Assembly (NCBI GenBank): GCA_910587735.1
Contig: CAJUNT010000019.1
Span: 1 to 50,232, forward strand
Direction of reading: 5' to 3'
DNA from: an uncultured Clostridia bacterium
GTDB taxonomy: Bacteria > Bacillota > Clostridia > Lachnospirales > Anaerotignaceae
DNA: 50,232 nt
Position numbers and translations under genes: made by a program. The notes below the pieces were generated by a model that searched no databases, was not told the DNA's origin, and worked only from the letters and a program-made list of their open reading frames with translations. Below are positions 18,594 to 26,854 of this stretch, in pieces; positions within the stretch are counted from its first letter, which is position 1; every line of letters starts with the position of its first letter.

Positions 18594-19767
18594 ATGACAA
18601 TAGCATTGTTGGGTTATGAGGAAGATATTCCTTTTGTGCAAAAAACAATAAAAGACAGTAATGTCATTAAAAAAATCATTGTATGGACGGATTATAGTGG
18701 TCCAGAGGAATTAATTCATTTAAAGCAGTCTGAATATGACTACATAATACTTGCAGTAAAAAATCAACAAATGAAAAATCAAATATATTCTTTGCTAATA
18801 TATGGATATCATATAAAACAAAAGAAAATATTAGACTTTTATGGATATTATAGAAATTCTGTTCCTTTAATGGTTGCTGAAAGAAGAATGGAATACCCTT
18901 TGATTGATAAATATAAAGGAATGATATTAGGCATTTCTCATGCAGAAACAGGAATTATTGCAAGAATGTTTGAACAGCCATTTTGTAATATTGCGGTTTC
19001 TTCTCAGGATATTTAATATAATTTAAAAGCGTTAGAGTATTGTTATCAAAAATATAGAAGTAAAATAGAAGATTTGGAATATATGGTATTTGATATGTTC
19101 GATTATCACTATTTTAATTTTGATACATCAATGTCACGTAATGCGCACGTATATTACACGTGGGGGGGGGGTAATTTTTGACCCTCACAATTTCGCACAA
19201 AATAAAAATAGATATTCTATTTCATTCAATCAATATATTAATCATATATTAACAAGTCGCCATGATAAATTGAGTGAAGAAAAAATAAATATACTAAATA
19301 ATTTATTTGGAGATTTGCATAAACATAATCAATATAGTGCATATTATGATTTGATAGGTATAGAAAATAGAGTGAATACATTAAAAGGTGATGAACCAGA
19401 TGCAACAAAAAATACTCGTACATTAAATAAAATGTTTGATGAAACGATTAAACAAAATATTATACATTTTTATCAACTTTTAGACCTTATCTATCGTATC
19501 AATCCTAATATGAAATTGACATTGCTTTTGATACCTCGTTATTATGAAGCACAACAAAGTACAAAAAAATTATATGAACCATGGAAAGCGTTTTTTTATT
19601 CCATTATAAATAATGCAAATAAAGAGTATCCTTTTCAATTTTTGGATTTAAAAGATTGCGAAGTTTCAAGAGATAAGTTATGTTTTCAGGATACTTCTCA
19701 CTTAAATTATTATGGTGCTGTTAGATTTACAAATTTATTAAAATCACATTTATTTAAAACAATATGA
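18594..19767 (+). pseudogene. Decayed SGNH-hydrolase-like gene (stop codon plus frameshift at a G tract)
   Basis: Two open pieces together encode one protein of about 390 residues. The first (ATG 18594, good AGGAGG) has a Rossmann-like start (IALLGYEEDIPFVQ...YDYIILAVKN), then GMILGISHAETGI, resembling an SGNH block I. It stops at TAA 19014, plausibly a mutated CAA because the same frame stays open to 19175 (YNLKALEYCYQKY... YYTWGG). Then a run of ten G (19162-19171) shifts the frame; the second piece continues as IFDPHNFAQNKNRYSISF and ends with DTSHLNYYGAVRFTNLL, an SGNH block V (DxxH). Such proteins often modify surface polysaccharide. As written it cannot produce a full-length product. 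Confidence 0.75.
19162..19171 (+). repeat. Homopolymer of ten G inside a coding region
   Basis: Ten consecutive G in roughly 70% AT DNA is exceptional. Nine G would join the upstream frame to the downstream SGNH frame; ten does not. Long G tracts are prone to slipped-strand length changes and are used as phase-variation switches in several bacteria. An assembly error in tract length is an alternative. Confidence 0.8.
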
Positions 19768-19773
19768 GTGTAT

Positions 19774-19803
19774 GCCCTGCCATTTATTGACAGGGCTTTT
19801 TAT
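19774..19803 (+). terminator. Rho-independent terminator
   Basis: GCCCTG/CAGGGC arms (19774-19779 and 19791-19796) followed by a T-rich tail, immediately after the SGNH-like pseudogene. Confidence 0.8.
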
Positions 19804-19899
19804 TTCATAAAATAATTTGAAGAATATAAAATAATGAATCTATTATACAATAAAATATGTTGTTTATATGCTATAATGTTTGAGAAGGGGAGGCTATTT

Positions 19900-20718
19900 A
19901 TGAATCAAAGAATATTTTATTATGACAAAACATTAGATATAGAAGTATATTCCTTTCAAGGTATTTTGCAATCTTTCCCGAATCATTTTCATGAACATTA
20001 TGTCATTGGACTTTTGGAGCAAGGAAAAAGAATACTGTATTGCAAAAATAATATATACAATATGGAAAAAGGAGCTTTTTTTCTTTTAAATCCTAATGAA
20101 AATCATAGCTGTGTTTCTGATGACAACAATCCATTTTATTATATAGGACTAAATATAAAAAAAGAAAGTATGAAAAAACATATTAAAGAAATTACTAAAA
20201 AACAACAATTATTTTATTTTCAAACAACAATTTGTTATGATAAGCAATTACAAATTTGTTTTCAAAAACTACATAAGCAATTATTAGAAAAACAAACTGC
20301 TTTTCAAAAAGAGAAATTATTTTATATTTTTTTTACAATGTTATTAGAATGTTATAGCAATACTAATTTAAAAAATATATCAGAATATAATAAAGAAGTT
20401 GAAAAAGTTTGTCAATTTATTCATAACAATTATAACCAAGCAATTACATTAGAAAAACTTTGTGATATTGCTCATCTAAGTAAATCTACATTATTAAGGG
20501 CATTTACAAAAACAAAGGGTATTACACCATATCGTTATTTGGAAACAGTCAGAATTAATAAAGCAAAGGCAATGCTTGAAAAAGGTATTTCTCCTCTACA
20601 AACAGCAATGGAAACAGGATTTTCTGACCAAAGTCATTTTAATCATTTTTTTATGAAATTGATAGGTATTCCCCCAGCAACATATAAAGCAATTTGGCAA
20701 ACAAATCAATATCAGTAA
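19900..20718 (+). CDS. AraC-family transcriptional regulator with N-terminal cupin
   Basis: A 272-aa regulator. The N-terminal part is an AraC-type cupin (FPNHFHEHYVIGLLEQGKRI, GAFFLLNPNENHSC); the C-terminal 100 residues carry two helix-turn-helices (ITLEKLCDIAHLSKSTLLRAFTKTKGITPYRYL and TAMETGFSDQSHFNHFFMKLIGIPPATYK). ATG 19900 follows GGGGAGG; in-frame codons before it have no ribosome site. Its target is not evident: it could sense a sugar for the arabinose operon about 2 kb upstream, or act elsewhere. It has its own promoter region after the terminator at 19.8 kb. Confidence 0.9.
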   Translation: MNQRIFYYDKTLDIEVYSFQGILQSFPNHFHEHYVIGLLEQGKRILYCKNNIYNMEKGAFFLLNPNENHSCVSDDNNPFYYIGLNIKKESMKKHIKEITKKQQLFYFQTTICYDKQLQICFQKLHKQLLEKQTAFQKEKLFYIFFTMLLECYSNTNLKNISEYNKEVEKVCQFIHNNYNQAITLEKLCDIAHLSKSTLLRAFTKTKGITPYRYLETVRINKAKAMLEKGISPLQTAMETGFSDQSHFNHFFMKLIGIPPATYKAIWQTNQYQ

Positions 20719-20775
20719 AAAAATGTGGCAAAAGAATCATAAAAGTATTATACTATACAAAAGGAGGCGAAATAT

Positions 20776-21255
20776 ATGGTAAAAGAAATATTACTTTTAG
20801 GAAACAAAGAATTATATCAAAAAAGTCAAATGGTACAAAAAGGAGAAGATTTAACTGATTTGATACAAAATTTGCATGATACTTTAATGGATTATCGTTG
20901 TAAGCATCATGCAGGACGAGCAATTGCAGCACCACAAATTGGAGTAAAAAAAAGGGTAATATATTATGATACAGACCAAGCTATTGTATTTATCAATCCT
21001 GTTTTGACATTTCCAGATGATGAAAAAATTGAAATATTAGATGATTGTATGTCTTTCCCTAATTTGTTAGTAAAAGTTATGAGATATAAAAGATGTGTGA
21101 TTACCTATATGACACCAGAATGGAAAGAACGCAGAATGGAGTTAGAAGGAGGGTTATCAGAGTTGGTCCAGCATGAATATGACCATTTAGATGGTATATT
21201 AGCAACTATGAGAGCAATAAATAATCAATCATTTGTATATAAAAAGGAATTATAA
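20776..21255 (+). CDS. Peptide deformylase-like metallohydrolase
   Basis: A 159-aa protein with the three deformylase motifs in altered form: GRAIAAPQIG (47-56, normally GxGLAAPQIG), DDCMS (89-93, normally EGCLS, with metal ligand C91) and QHEYDHLDG (132-140, the HExxH zinc motif, H133/E134/H137). All catalytic residues are present, so it may be active, removing formyl groups from nascent chains. The substitutions in motifs 1 and 2 suggest a second, divergent paralogue rather than the housekeeping enzyme. AAGGAGG precedes the ATG. It is followed closely by a DUF262 nuclease on the same strand. Confidence 0.85.
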   Translation: MVKEILLLGNKELYQKSQMVQKGEDLTDLIQNLHDTLMDYRCKHHAGRAIAAPQIGVKKRVIYYDTDQAIVFINPVLTFPDDEKIEILDDCMSFPNLLVKVMRYKRCVITYMTPEWKERRMELEGGLSELVQHEYDHLDGILATMRAINNQSFVYKKEL

Positions 21256-21297
21256 TAATAAGTCTGTGTGAATTTATGTTTAAAAGGGGTTGATGCT

Positions 21298-23370
21298 GTG
21301 CATGGAGATGCTAAATATTTGGTGCGTTTTTTGGGAGGAGCAGACAAGCGTTTTATGATTCCTGTATATCAAAGGAATTATGCATGGAAAATACCACAGT
21401 GCAAAAAACTTTATGATGATTTAATAAAAGTAATCAAAATGAATAGAGAAAATCATTTTTTGGGCAGTATTGTTTCTGTTTATAATCCTGATAGTTATGC
21501 ACAAGAATATCTGATTATTGATGGACAGCAAAGACTTACAACAATATCACTTCTTTTACTTGCGTTATATCATTCAATAAAACAAGGTGTTGTGAAATCA
21601 AACAATAATCAATTAGCACAAAAAATTTATGAGGAATATTTAATTGATAAATATCAATCTGATGAAACAAAAATTAAATTAAAACCTATTCGACAAGATA
21701 ATTATGCCTTCCAAACATTATTTGAAACAAATAAAGAACATATTGAAAGTTCAGATATTACCATGAATTATGAATATTTTAAAACAAGAATACAATGGGG
21801 AGAAATAGCTCCTGATGATTTGTTTGACAGCATCTGTCGTATTATTATTGTTGATATTACTTTAAATCATGAAGATAATCCACAATTAATATTTGAAAGT
21901 TTAAATTCTACTGGTTTGGATTTAGAGGAAGGCGATAAAATACGAAATTATATTTTTATGGGAATTACTCCTAAAAAACAAACATTATATTATAAAAAAT
22001 ATTGGAGTGTAATTGAACAGTATACAAGATATCATGTAAGCGACTTTTTACGTCATTATCTGAGTGTAAAGCAACAAAAAATACCTGCCATAAGAAAAGT
22101 ATATACTGCATTTAAAGAATATGCAGAACTAGAATCAGATACAGAAATGATATTAAAAGATATGGAACAATATGCGAAATGGTATGAAAAAATACTTTTT
22201 GCAAAAACACATTCCAAAAAAATAAATGATGCATTAACAAGGTGGAAAAAATTAGATTTTAGTGTAAGCATACCATTTCTTTTAGAAATATTCGATATTT
22301 GGACACAAAATATTTTAACAGATAAAGAAGTAATTGAGATATTAGAATATATAGAAAGTTATTTATTTCGTAGAATGATATGTGATTTACCAACGAATGC
22401 TTTAAATAAAATATTTATTTCTTTAGATAAGGAGATTGTGCGATTAGATGGTACAAGAAAACAATATGTGAAAAAATTAAAATATATTTTTGAAAATAAA
22501 AAAGAAAAAATGCAATTTCCTTCTGATACTATGTTTTTGGAATGTTTGACTACAAAGAATATATATGCTATGTCTAGTAAAGCAAAACAATATATATTGG
22601 AAAGACTGGAAAATGGAAATAATATGGAATGTAAAAATATATATGATATGCTGGAAAAGGGAATCTGCTCCATAGAGCATGTTATGCCCCAACAGTTGAC
22701 ACCTGCATGGAAAATTGCTTTAGGTCAAAATTGGAAAGAGATACATGATATATGGCTACATAGATTAGCAAATTTAACGTTGACAGCATATAATGGCTAT
22801 TATAGCAATAAAACATTTTCCGAAAAAAGAGATATGGAGAAAATTGGATTAAAAGAAAGTGGCTTTCGTATCAATCAAATGATTGCACAAAAACAACAAT
22901 GGACATTGAAAGAAATGGAAGAACGAAATGAAGAATTGAAAAAAACAGCTTTACAGCTTTGGACATTTACAAAATCAAATTATGAACCTACTAAAAAGGT
23001 GCTTACTTATTATACTTTAGAAGATGAGCATTGTTTTACTGGAAAAAATATAATAAAATTTCAATTTCAAGGTGTAGAACAAACAGTAAAAACATGGGCA
23101 GATTTTTTTCAAAAAGTACTTGTAATGCTTCATGAAACGGATAAAACAGTATTAAATCAATTGACAGAAAGCAATAATAAAGAAGAACTTTCTGCCTATG
23201 TAGCTAGAAATAAAGAATACTTTCAAAAACGACATTGTTGTGCGATAAGTGAAAATATTTATGTTTCTACAAACACTAGCACACAACATAAAATCAATAT
23301 TTTAAAACGGTTTTTTCATTTATATCATATTGAAATTAATGAACTGATATTTTATTTAAAAGAAGATTAA
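21298..23370 (+). CDS. DUF262/DUF1524 protein (GmrSD-type nuclease), probable phage defence
   Basis: A protein of about 690 aa that fuses the two halves of GmrSD type IV restriction enzymes. The N-terminal DUF262 domain has FMIPVYQRNYAW (19-30) and DGQQRLTT (75-82), a ParB/Srx-like NTP-hydrolysing motif, and NPQLIFESLNSTGLDLEEGDKIRNY. The central DUF1524 HNH-type nuclease shows SIEHVMPQQL (E460, H461), HRLANLTL and YNGYYSNKTFSEKR. The last ~110 residues are an extra domain I do not recognise. I chose GTG 21298, preceded by AAGGGG; an in-frame GTG at 21268 has none. Family members cut modified phage DNA. It lies 42 bp after the deformylase-like gene and has its own terminator. Confidence 0.87.
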   Translation: MHGDAKYLVRFLGGADKRFMIPVYQRNYAWKIPQCKKLYDDLIKVIKMNRENHFLGSIVSVYNPDSYAQEYLIIDGQQRLTTISLLLLALYHSIKQGVVKSNNNQLAQKIYEEYLIDKYQSDETKIKLKPIRQDNYAFQTLFETNKEHIESSDITMNYEYFKTRIQWGEIAPDDLFDSICRIIIVDITLNHEDNPQLIFESLNSTGLDLEEGDKIRNYIFMGITPKKQTLYYKKYWSVIEQYTRYHVSDFLRHYLSVKQQKIPAIRKVYTAFKEYAELESDTEMILKDMEQYAKWYEKILFAKTHSKKINDALTRWKKLDFSVSIPFLLEIFDIWTQNILTDKEVIEILEYIESYLFRRMICDLPTNALNKIFISLDKEIVRLDGTRKQYVKKLKYIFENKKEKMQFPSDTMFLECLTTKNIYAMSSKAKQYILERLENGNNMECKNIYDMLEKGICSIEHVMPQQLTPAWKIALGQNWKEIHDIWLHRLANLTLTAYNGYYSNKTFSEKRDMEKIGLKESGFRINQMIAQKQQWTLKEMEERNEELKKTALQLWTFTKSNYEPTKKVLTYYTLEDEHCFTGKNIIKFQFQGVEQTVKTWADFFQKVLVMLHETDKTVLNQLTESNNKEELSAYVARNKEYFQKRHCCAISENIYVSTNTSTQHKINILKRFFHLYHIEINELIFYLKED

Positions 23371-23376
23371 TATATT

Positions 23377-23416
23377 ATTTTGGTCAGGCATTTTGGGTGC
23401 TTGACCAAAATTTTTA
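23377..23416 (+). terminator. Terminator after the DUF262 gene
   Basis: ATTTTGGTCAGGCA (23377-23390) pairs with TGCTTGACCAAAAT (23398-23411), then a T run. It can also serve the converging DUF2000 gene. Confidence 0.85.
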
Positions 23417-23423
23417 TAAAAAA

Positions 23424-23846
23424 TTATCGTAATAAAGGTATGCTTCCTGTTAATTTATTGATTTTATTTTTGTTTCCATATATTGCCAAACCAATATATT
23501 TTAAATCTTTTTCTTGTGTATGGTTCATTCTTTCTATAAATTCATCATATGTTTTACAACTTTGTGCTAAATCAGTAAAATCTACTGTTGTTAAATCATA
23601 AAAATCATGTTCATAAAGTTTTTTATGAATAGCTTTTATTGTTTCAGTAGTTGCTTTTAATATAGGTATAGGTATTTTGATAATACCTAAATGACTGTTT
23701 CCTGTTTTATCCATTACATTATCACCAACAATTTCTTCTACTTTTGCACCTAAAGTTATTCCTAAAATAGCGGAAGCATTTGCTATAATACCGATAGGAA
23801 GCGTTTCATCAATTACTATAACACATTTTTGATTTTTTTCATGCAT
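23424..23846 (-). CDS. DUF2000 family protein
   Basis: A 140-aa protein beginning KCVIVIDETLPIGIIANASAILGITLGAKV, characteristic of DUF2000, a family structurally related to peptidyl-tRNA hydrolase 2. No biochemical role is established. GAAAGGGTGATATG lies upstream of the ATG. It converges with the DUF262 gene, and its upstream region contains an 18-bp palindrome that could be an operator. Confidence 0.8.
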   Translation of the reverse strand: MHEKNQKCVIVIDETLPIGIIANASAILGITLGAKVEEIVGDNVMDKTGNSHLGIIKIPIPILKATTETIKAIHKKLYEHDFYDLTTVDFTDLAQSCKTYDEFIERMNHTQEKDLKYIGLAIYGNKNKINKLTGSIPLLR

Positions 23847-23885
23847 ATATCATATCACCCTTTCTATATAATGTGTAAAAATATG

Positions 23886-23903
23886 ATAAGTTTTAAAACT
23901 TAT
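23886..23903 (-). promoter_or_regulatory. Palindrome upstream of the DUF2000 gene
   Basis: ATAAGTTTTAAAACTTAT is a perfect 18-bp palindrome 40 bp before the DUF2000 start. Position and symmetry suggest a repressor site, but no regulator is identified and AT-rich DNA generates palindromes by chance. Confidence 0.35.
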
Positions 23904-23994
23904 TACTATTATTGTATCATGTGAATAATTAAAAAACTTGTAATATATAGTCATATTTTTATATTACAAAAATAGCTGAAATGATTGTTGAATT

Positions 23995-24908
23995 TGTGGT
24001 TTACCATTCTGATAAAGTACTATAATATTTTTTAGGGGGTAAACCTAAACAATTGATGGAAATTTTGGTATTGTAATTAAAACTACAGCAAGTTGTACTA
24101 ATGATAAAAATGAAAATAGTAGTTTATCATATCTTGTTGCTATTCTTCTAAATTGTTTTAATCGGTTGAAAAAACGTTCTATTTGATTTCGGTTTTTATA
24201 AATATTTTTATTATATTCTCTTTGTTCTTTTTGGTTTTTTCGTGATGGTATTACACAAATACCTTTATTTTTTTCAATATACTTTACTATCCGTTCTGAA
24301 TCAAATGTCTTATCTCCAATAACATATACTCCTTCATGAATCGTATCGTGTAATAACTTTTCAGCTTGTGTACTATCATGTATATTTCCTACTGTTATGA
24401 AAATATCTATTACTTTTCCGTTTTCATCTGTTGCTGCATGAATTTTACTGGTAAATCCCCCGATTTTCCTATTCCCTCCCCCAATCCCCCTTTTTTTAGC
24501 TCCAGCACTATACTGATGTGCTTTGACATAAGTAGAATCTATTTATATTTGAGAAGATTGTTCTGCATTTATACAAAAATGATTAAAAATTTTCTCCATA
24601 ACACATTGTTGTGACTATTTTCTGAAATTGTTATAAACTGTGTGCCAATAACCATATTTTTCAGGAAGAACACACCAAGGAAAACATGTTCTTAATACCC
24701 AGATAATTGCATTGAGTAACTCTCTTGGATCATGTCTTGCTCTACCATATTTGAAGTTTTAGGAGGAAAAAAATTGTTTGATTTGTTTGATAATCACTTA
24801 ATTCCCATTTTTGCATCATAACAACCTGTCTTTTTATATTTTTTATTGCTTAGTATACCCTATTTTTTTAGTTGTTATTTCCTGTAAAATTTGTTTAAGT
24901 ATACCACA
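23995..24908 (-). mobile_element. Inactivated IS5-like insertion sequence
   Basis: About 914 bp bounded by near-identical inverted ends: TGTGGTTTAC at the left (23995) and TGTGGTATAC read inward from the right (24908). The interior encodes, on the minus strand, an IS5/IS427-group DDE transposase that is broken. I could not identify a target-site duplication. Its right end coincides with the point where the degraded recombinase copy begins, so it may have inserted into, or deleted into, the older integrated element. Confidence 0.7.
24045..24819 (-). pseudogene. Broken IS5-family transposase
   Basis: The C-terminal two-thirds reads continuously on the minus strand: DSTYVKAHQYSAGAKKRG (first Asp), VYVIGDKTFDSERIVKYI (second Asp), and NQIERFFNRLKQFRRIATRY (Glu), ending at TAG 24045. 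Upstream, the N-terminal part (MMQKWELSDYQ...) is interrupted by in-frame stops, including a TAA just before IDSTYV, and by frame changes. All three DDE residues survive but no complete ORF exists. Confidence 0.8.
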
Positions 24909-25061
24909 TAGTTAGTAATATATAAAATACATTATATATGCCGAAAATGCCGAAAGATTTTTTCAAAAATAATGGCACTAACGACATTATGTGAAATGAA
25001 ATCATATCCTTTTGAAAACTATATTGTCTAATTGAATATAGAGGAAAGAAATTTTTTTATT

Positions 25062-25712
25062 ATGCGTGAATTAAAAAAGCAGTAATTTATGCTCGTTATT
25101 CCAGTACAAATCAAAGAGAAGAAAGCATAGAAGCACAAGTTAGAGCATATAACAAATATGCAAAGGATAACAATTATACGATAGTTAATATTTACAAGGA
25201 TTCTGCAAAATCAGCTACCACAGCAAACCGCCCAGCATTTCAACAGATGATAGCAGACAGCAGCAAAAAAGAGTTTGCATATGTTATTGTACATAAGTTA
25301 GATAGATTTTCAAGAGATAGATATGATTCTGTCACACAAAAAAGAAAGTTAAAGCAAAATGGTGTTACATTGTTATCTGTTACAGAAAATATTAACGATT
25401 CCCCAGAAAGTATTATGATGGAATCGGTATTAGAAGGTATGGCAGAATATTACTCTAAAAATCTAGCTAGGGAAATAATGAAAGGGCAAAATGGAACATT
25501 CCAGAGAATTTATCATGACAAAAAATTTACCTATCTGCAAGAATATTTTAAAAGAATATATCAATAAAGTTGTAGTATATATGGATAAAGTAGAAATATA
25601 CTTCAAATTGAATATCATAGAACAGCAAGAATTATCAGTAATTTCATTACCAATGACAGCAGAAGAAGATATGGATACCATAAAAAGAGAATACAAGTCA
25701 CTGTTAAAGTAA
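25062..25712 (+). pseudogene. Truncated large serine recombinase
   Basis: Compared with the intact gene at 31400, this copy has one A missing from the A run near codon 6 (frame lost at TAA 25083) and an internal deletion of about 0.94 kb that joins the catalytic domain (...ARYSSTNQ-equivalent through MKGQ) to the last ~75 codons. The zinc ribbon and most of the recombinase domain are gone, so it cannot be functional. The remaining bases are about as similar as recent duplicates. Confidence 0.92.
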
Positions 25713-25757
25713 TAGAAATATCACAATTACTATTTGCTAATAATAAAAGCAGTATAC

Positions 25758-25799
25758 AAAAAGAGCCATTTCTCTAAAAGAAAGAAAAGGCTCTTTTGT
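25758..25799 (+). terminator. Terminator of the decayed recombinase
   Basis: AAAAGAGCC and GGCTCTTTT arms around a 22-nt loop, followed by T-rich DNA; an identical hairpin follows the intact recombinase. Confidence 0.75.
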
Positions 25800-25868
25800 T
25801 GTTTTTCCTTGCCGTTGCAACGTTAAAACCTTATAAAATCAAGACTTTACAGCGTTGTCGAGGATACT

Positions 25869-25883
25869 AATATATGGAGATGA
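25869..25883 (+). repeat. Probable attachment-site junction, distal copy
   Basis: AATATATGGAGATGA, also present at 33146-33160 where GGAGATGA is the end of ssrA. After it the sequence diverges into the element body. With a serine recombinase only a very short core needs to be shared, so the exact crossover cannot be placed. Confidence 0.6.
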
Positions 25884-25948
25884 ACCACGATGTGGAGATA
25901 TCCTCGCTCTAAATTAATTAGGAAAAAAATATTTCTTTTTTGTAACAC

Positions 25949-26758
25949 CTACATCAGTTTCTTGATTTCTTCTACAGATAAACCGGTTTTTTTAGATATA
26001 GTTTCAATGTCTAATACATCAAGCAAGTTTTTAGCGATTTCAATCTTTTCTTCTTTTTTCCAAATTTCAATAGCGGTATCCATATCAAATTCAGTAAATA
26101 ACATATTTATCACCTCACTTGAATTTTTTTCTAAAAATTCTTTCATTACATTTTTATCAATACAAATTTTGACTGCATGAACAATAGCTTCATTTAATTC
26201 TAAGCCTTTTTCCAAATAAGCTCTTACCACAGATATAAAATAGCTATACTCTTTTAAGTATTGACATTGCTGTACAATACTATGATTTTCCTCATAGTTA
26301 ATATTGATAACTTTAACAGTCAATTCTAATTCTGGGGGATTTTGTTGTACTAGAAAAGCGTCTGAAAGTTTCAATATCTTTTCTTTAGGATAATTTCTAA
26401 CACCATTATATAATACATAGCAGTGTGGTGTTGGGATTTTCTGTAATGTACTTTTATAAACGATATTTTTGTCAATGAGTTTTTCATATTCTCTAGCAAT
26501 ATAGAGTAAACACCTCAAAGGCATATTATTGTTAATGGTACTTTGATGTTCTATGAGTATAATAAATTTATTATCTATAGTAAAGCAAATATCATTCTTC
26601 AAATTCATAAAAAGTACATCTTCTAATGTAATGATATTCACTTTCGTTTCTTCCCCATAATTTGTACCCTCTAGGGCATTATAAAGCAATCTTAGTTTCT
26701 GCTCATCTGAAAAATATCTTGTAAAAACAGAGTCCTTATATTTTTTATTGGTATTCAT
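25949..26758 (-). CDS. Rpn family recombination-promoting nuclease / putative transposase
   Basis: A 269-aa PD-(D/E)XK protein. Family features: KDSVFTRYFSDEQKLRLLYNAL at the N-terminus, and the catalytic core with D56 (NDICFTID) and E70-x-Q72 in FIILIEHQSTINNNMPLR, then LLYIAREYEKLI and PHCYVLYNG. Rpn proteins are nucleases that raise RecA-independent recombination in E. coli and are often carried on mobile elements. AGAGGTGA precedes the ATG. It lies downstream of the radical SAM gene but is separated from it by a strong terminator, so it is probably an independent unit. Confidence 0.85.
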   Translation of the reverse strand: MNTNKKYKDSVFTRYFSDEQKLRLLYNALEGTNYGEETKVNIITLEDVLFMNLKNDICFTIDNKFIILIEHQSTINNNMPLRCLLYIAREYEKLIDKNIVYKSTLQKIPTPHCYVLYNGVRNYPKEKILKLSDAFLVQQNPPELELTVKVININYEENHSIVQQCQYLKEYSYFISVVRAYLEKGLELNEAIVHAVKICIDKNVMKEFLEKNSSEVINMLFTEFDMDTAIEIWKKEEKIEIAKNLLDVLDIETISKKTGLSVEEIKKLM

Positions 26759-26783
26759 TGTTTCACCTCTTGCTATTATTATA

Positions 26784-26815
26784 TAAAAAAAGTGCTATCA
26801 TTACAATGATAGCAC
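26784..26815 (-). terminator. Terminator of the radical SAM gene
   Basis: Perfect arms GTGCTATCATT (26792-26802) and AATGATAGCAC (26805-26815) followed, on the minus strand, by a run of T. It closes the peptide-maturase unit. Confidence 0.9.
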
Positions 26816-26854
26816 AATAAAAATTTTCTGTTTTTATATCAATAAAGGAAAATA

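Larger units (their letters stand above)
24909..25883 (+). repeat. Older, deleted copy of the integrase-att module
   Basis: This stretch matches 31217-33160 nearly base for base: the leader (TAGTTAGTAAT ... ACATTAT), both ends of the recombinase gene, the downstream hairpin, and the tail ending AATATATGGAGATGA. About 0.94 kb of the gene interior is missing. It looks like the relic of an earlier integration at the same ssrA site, later separated from ssrA by a second element. Confidence 0.85.

Noticed and set aside
21268..21297. Earlier GTG start for the DUF262 gene
   Set aside because: No ribosome site precedes it, whereas AAGGGG is suitably placed before the GTG at 21298.
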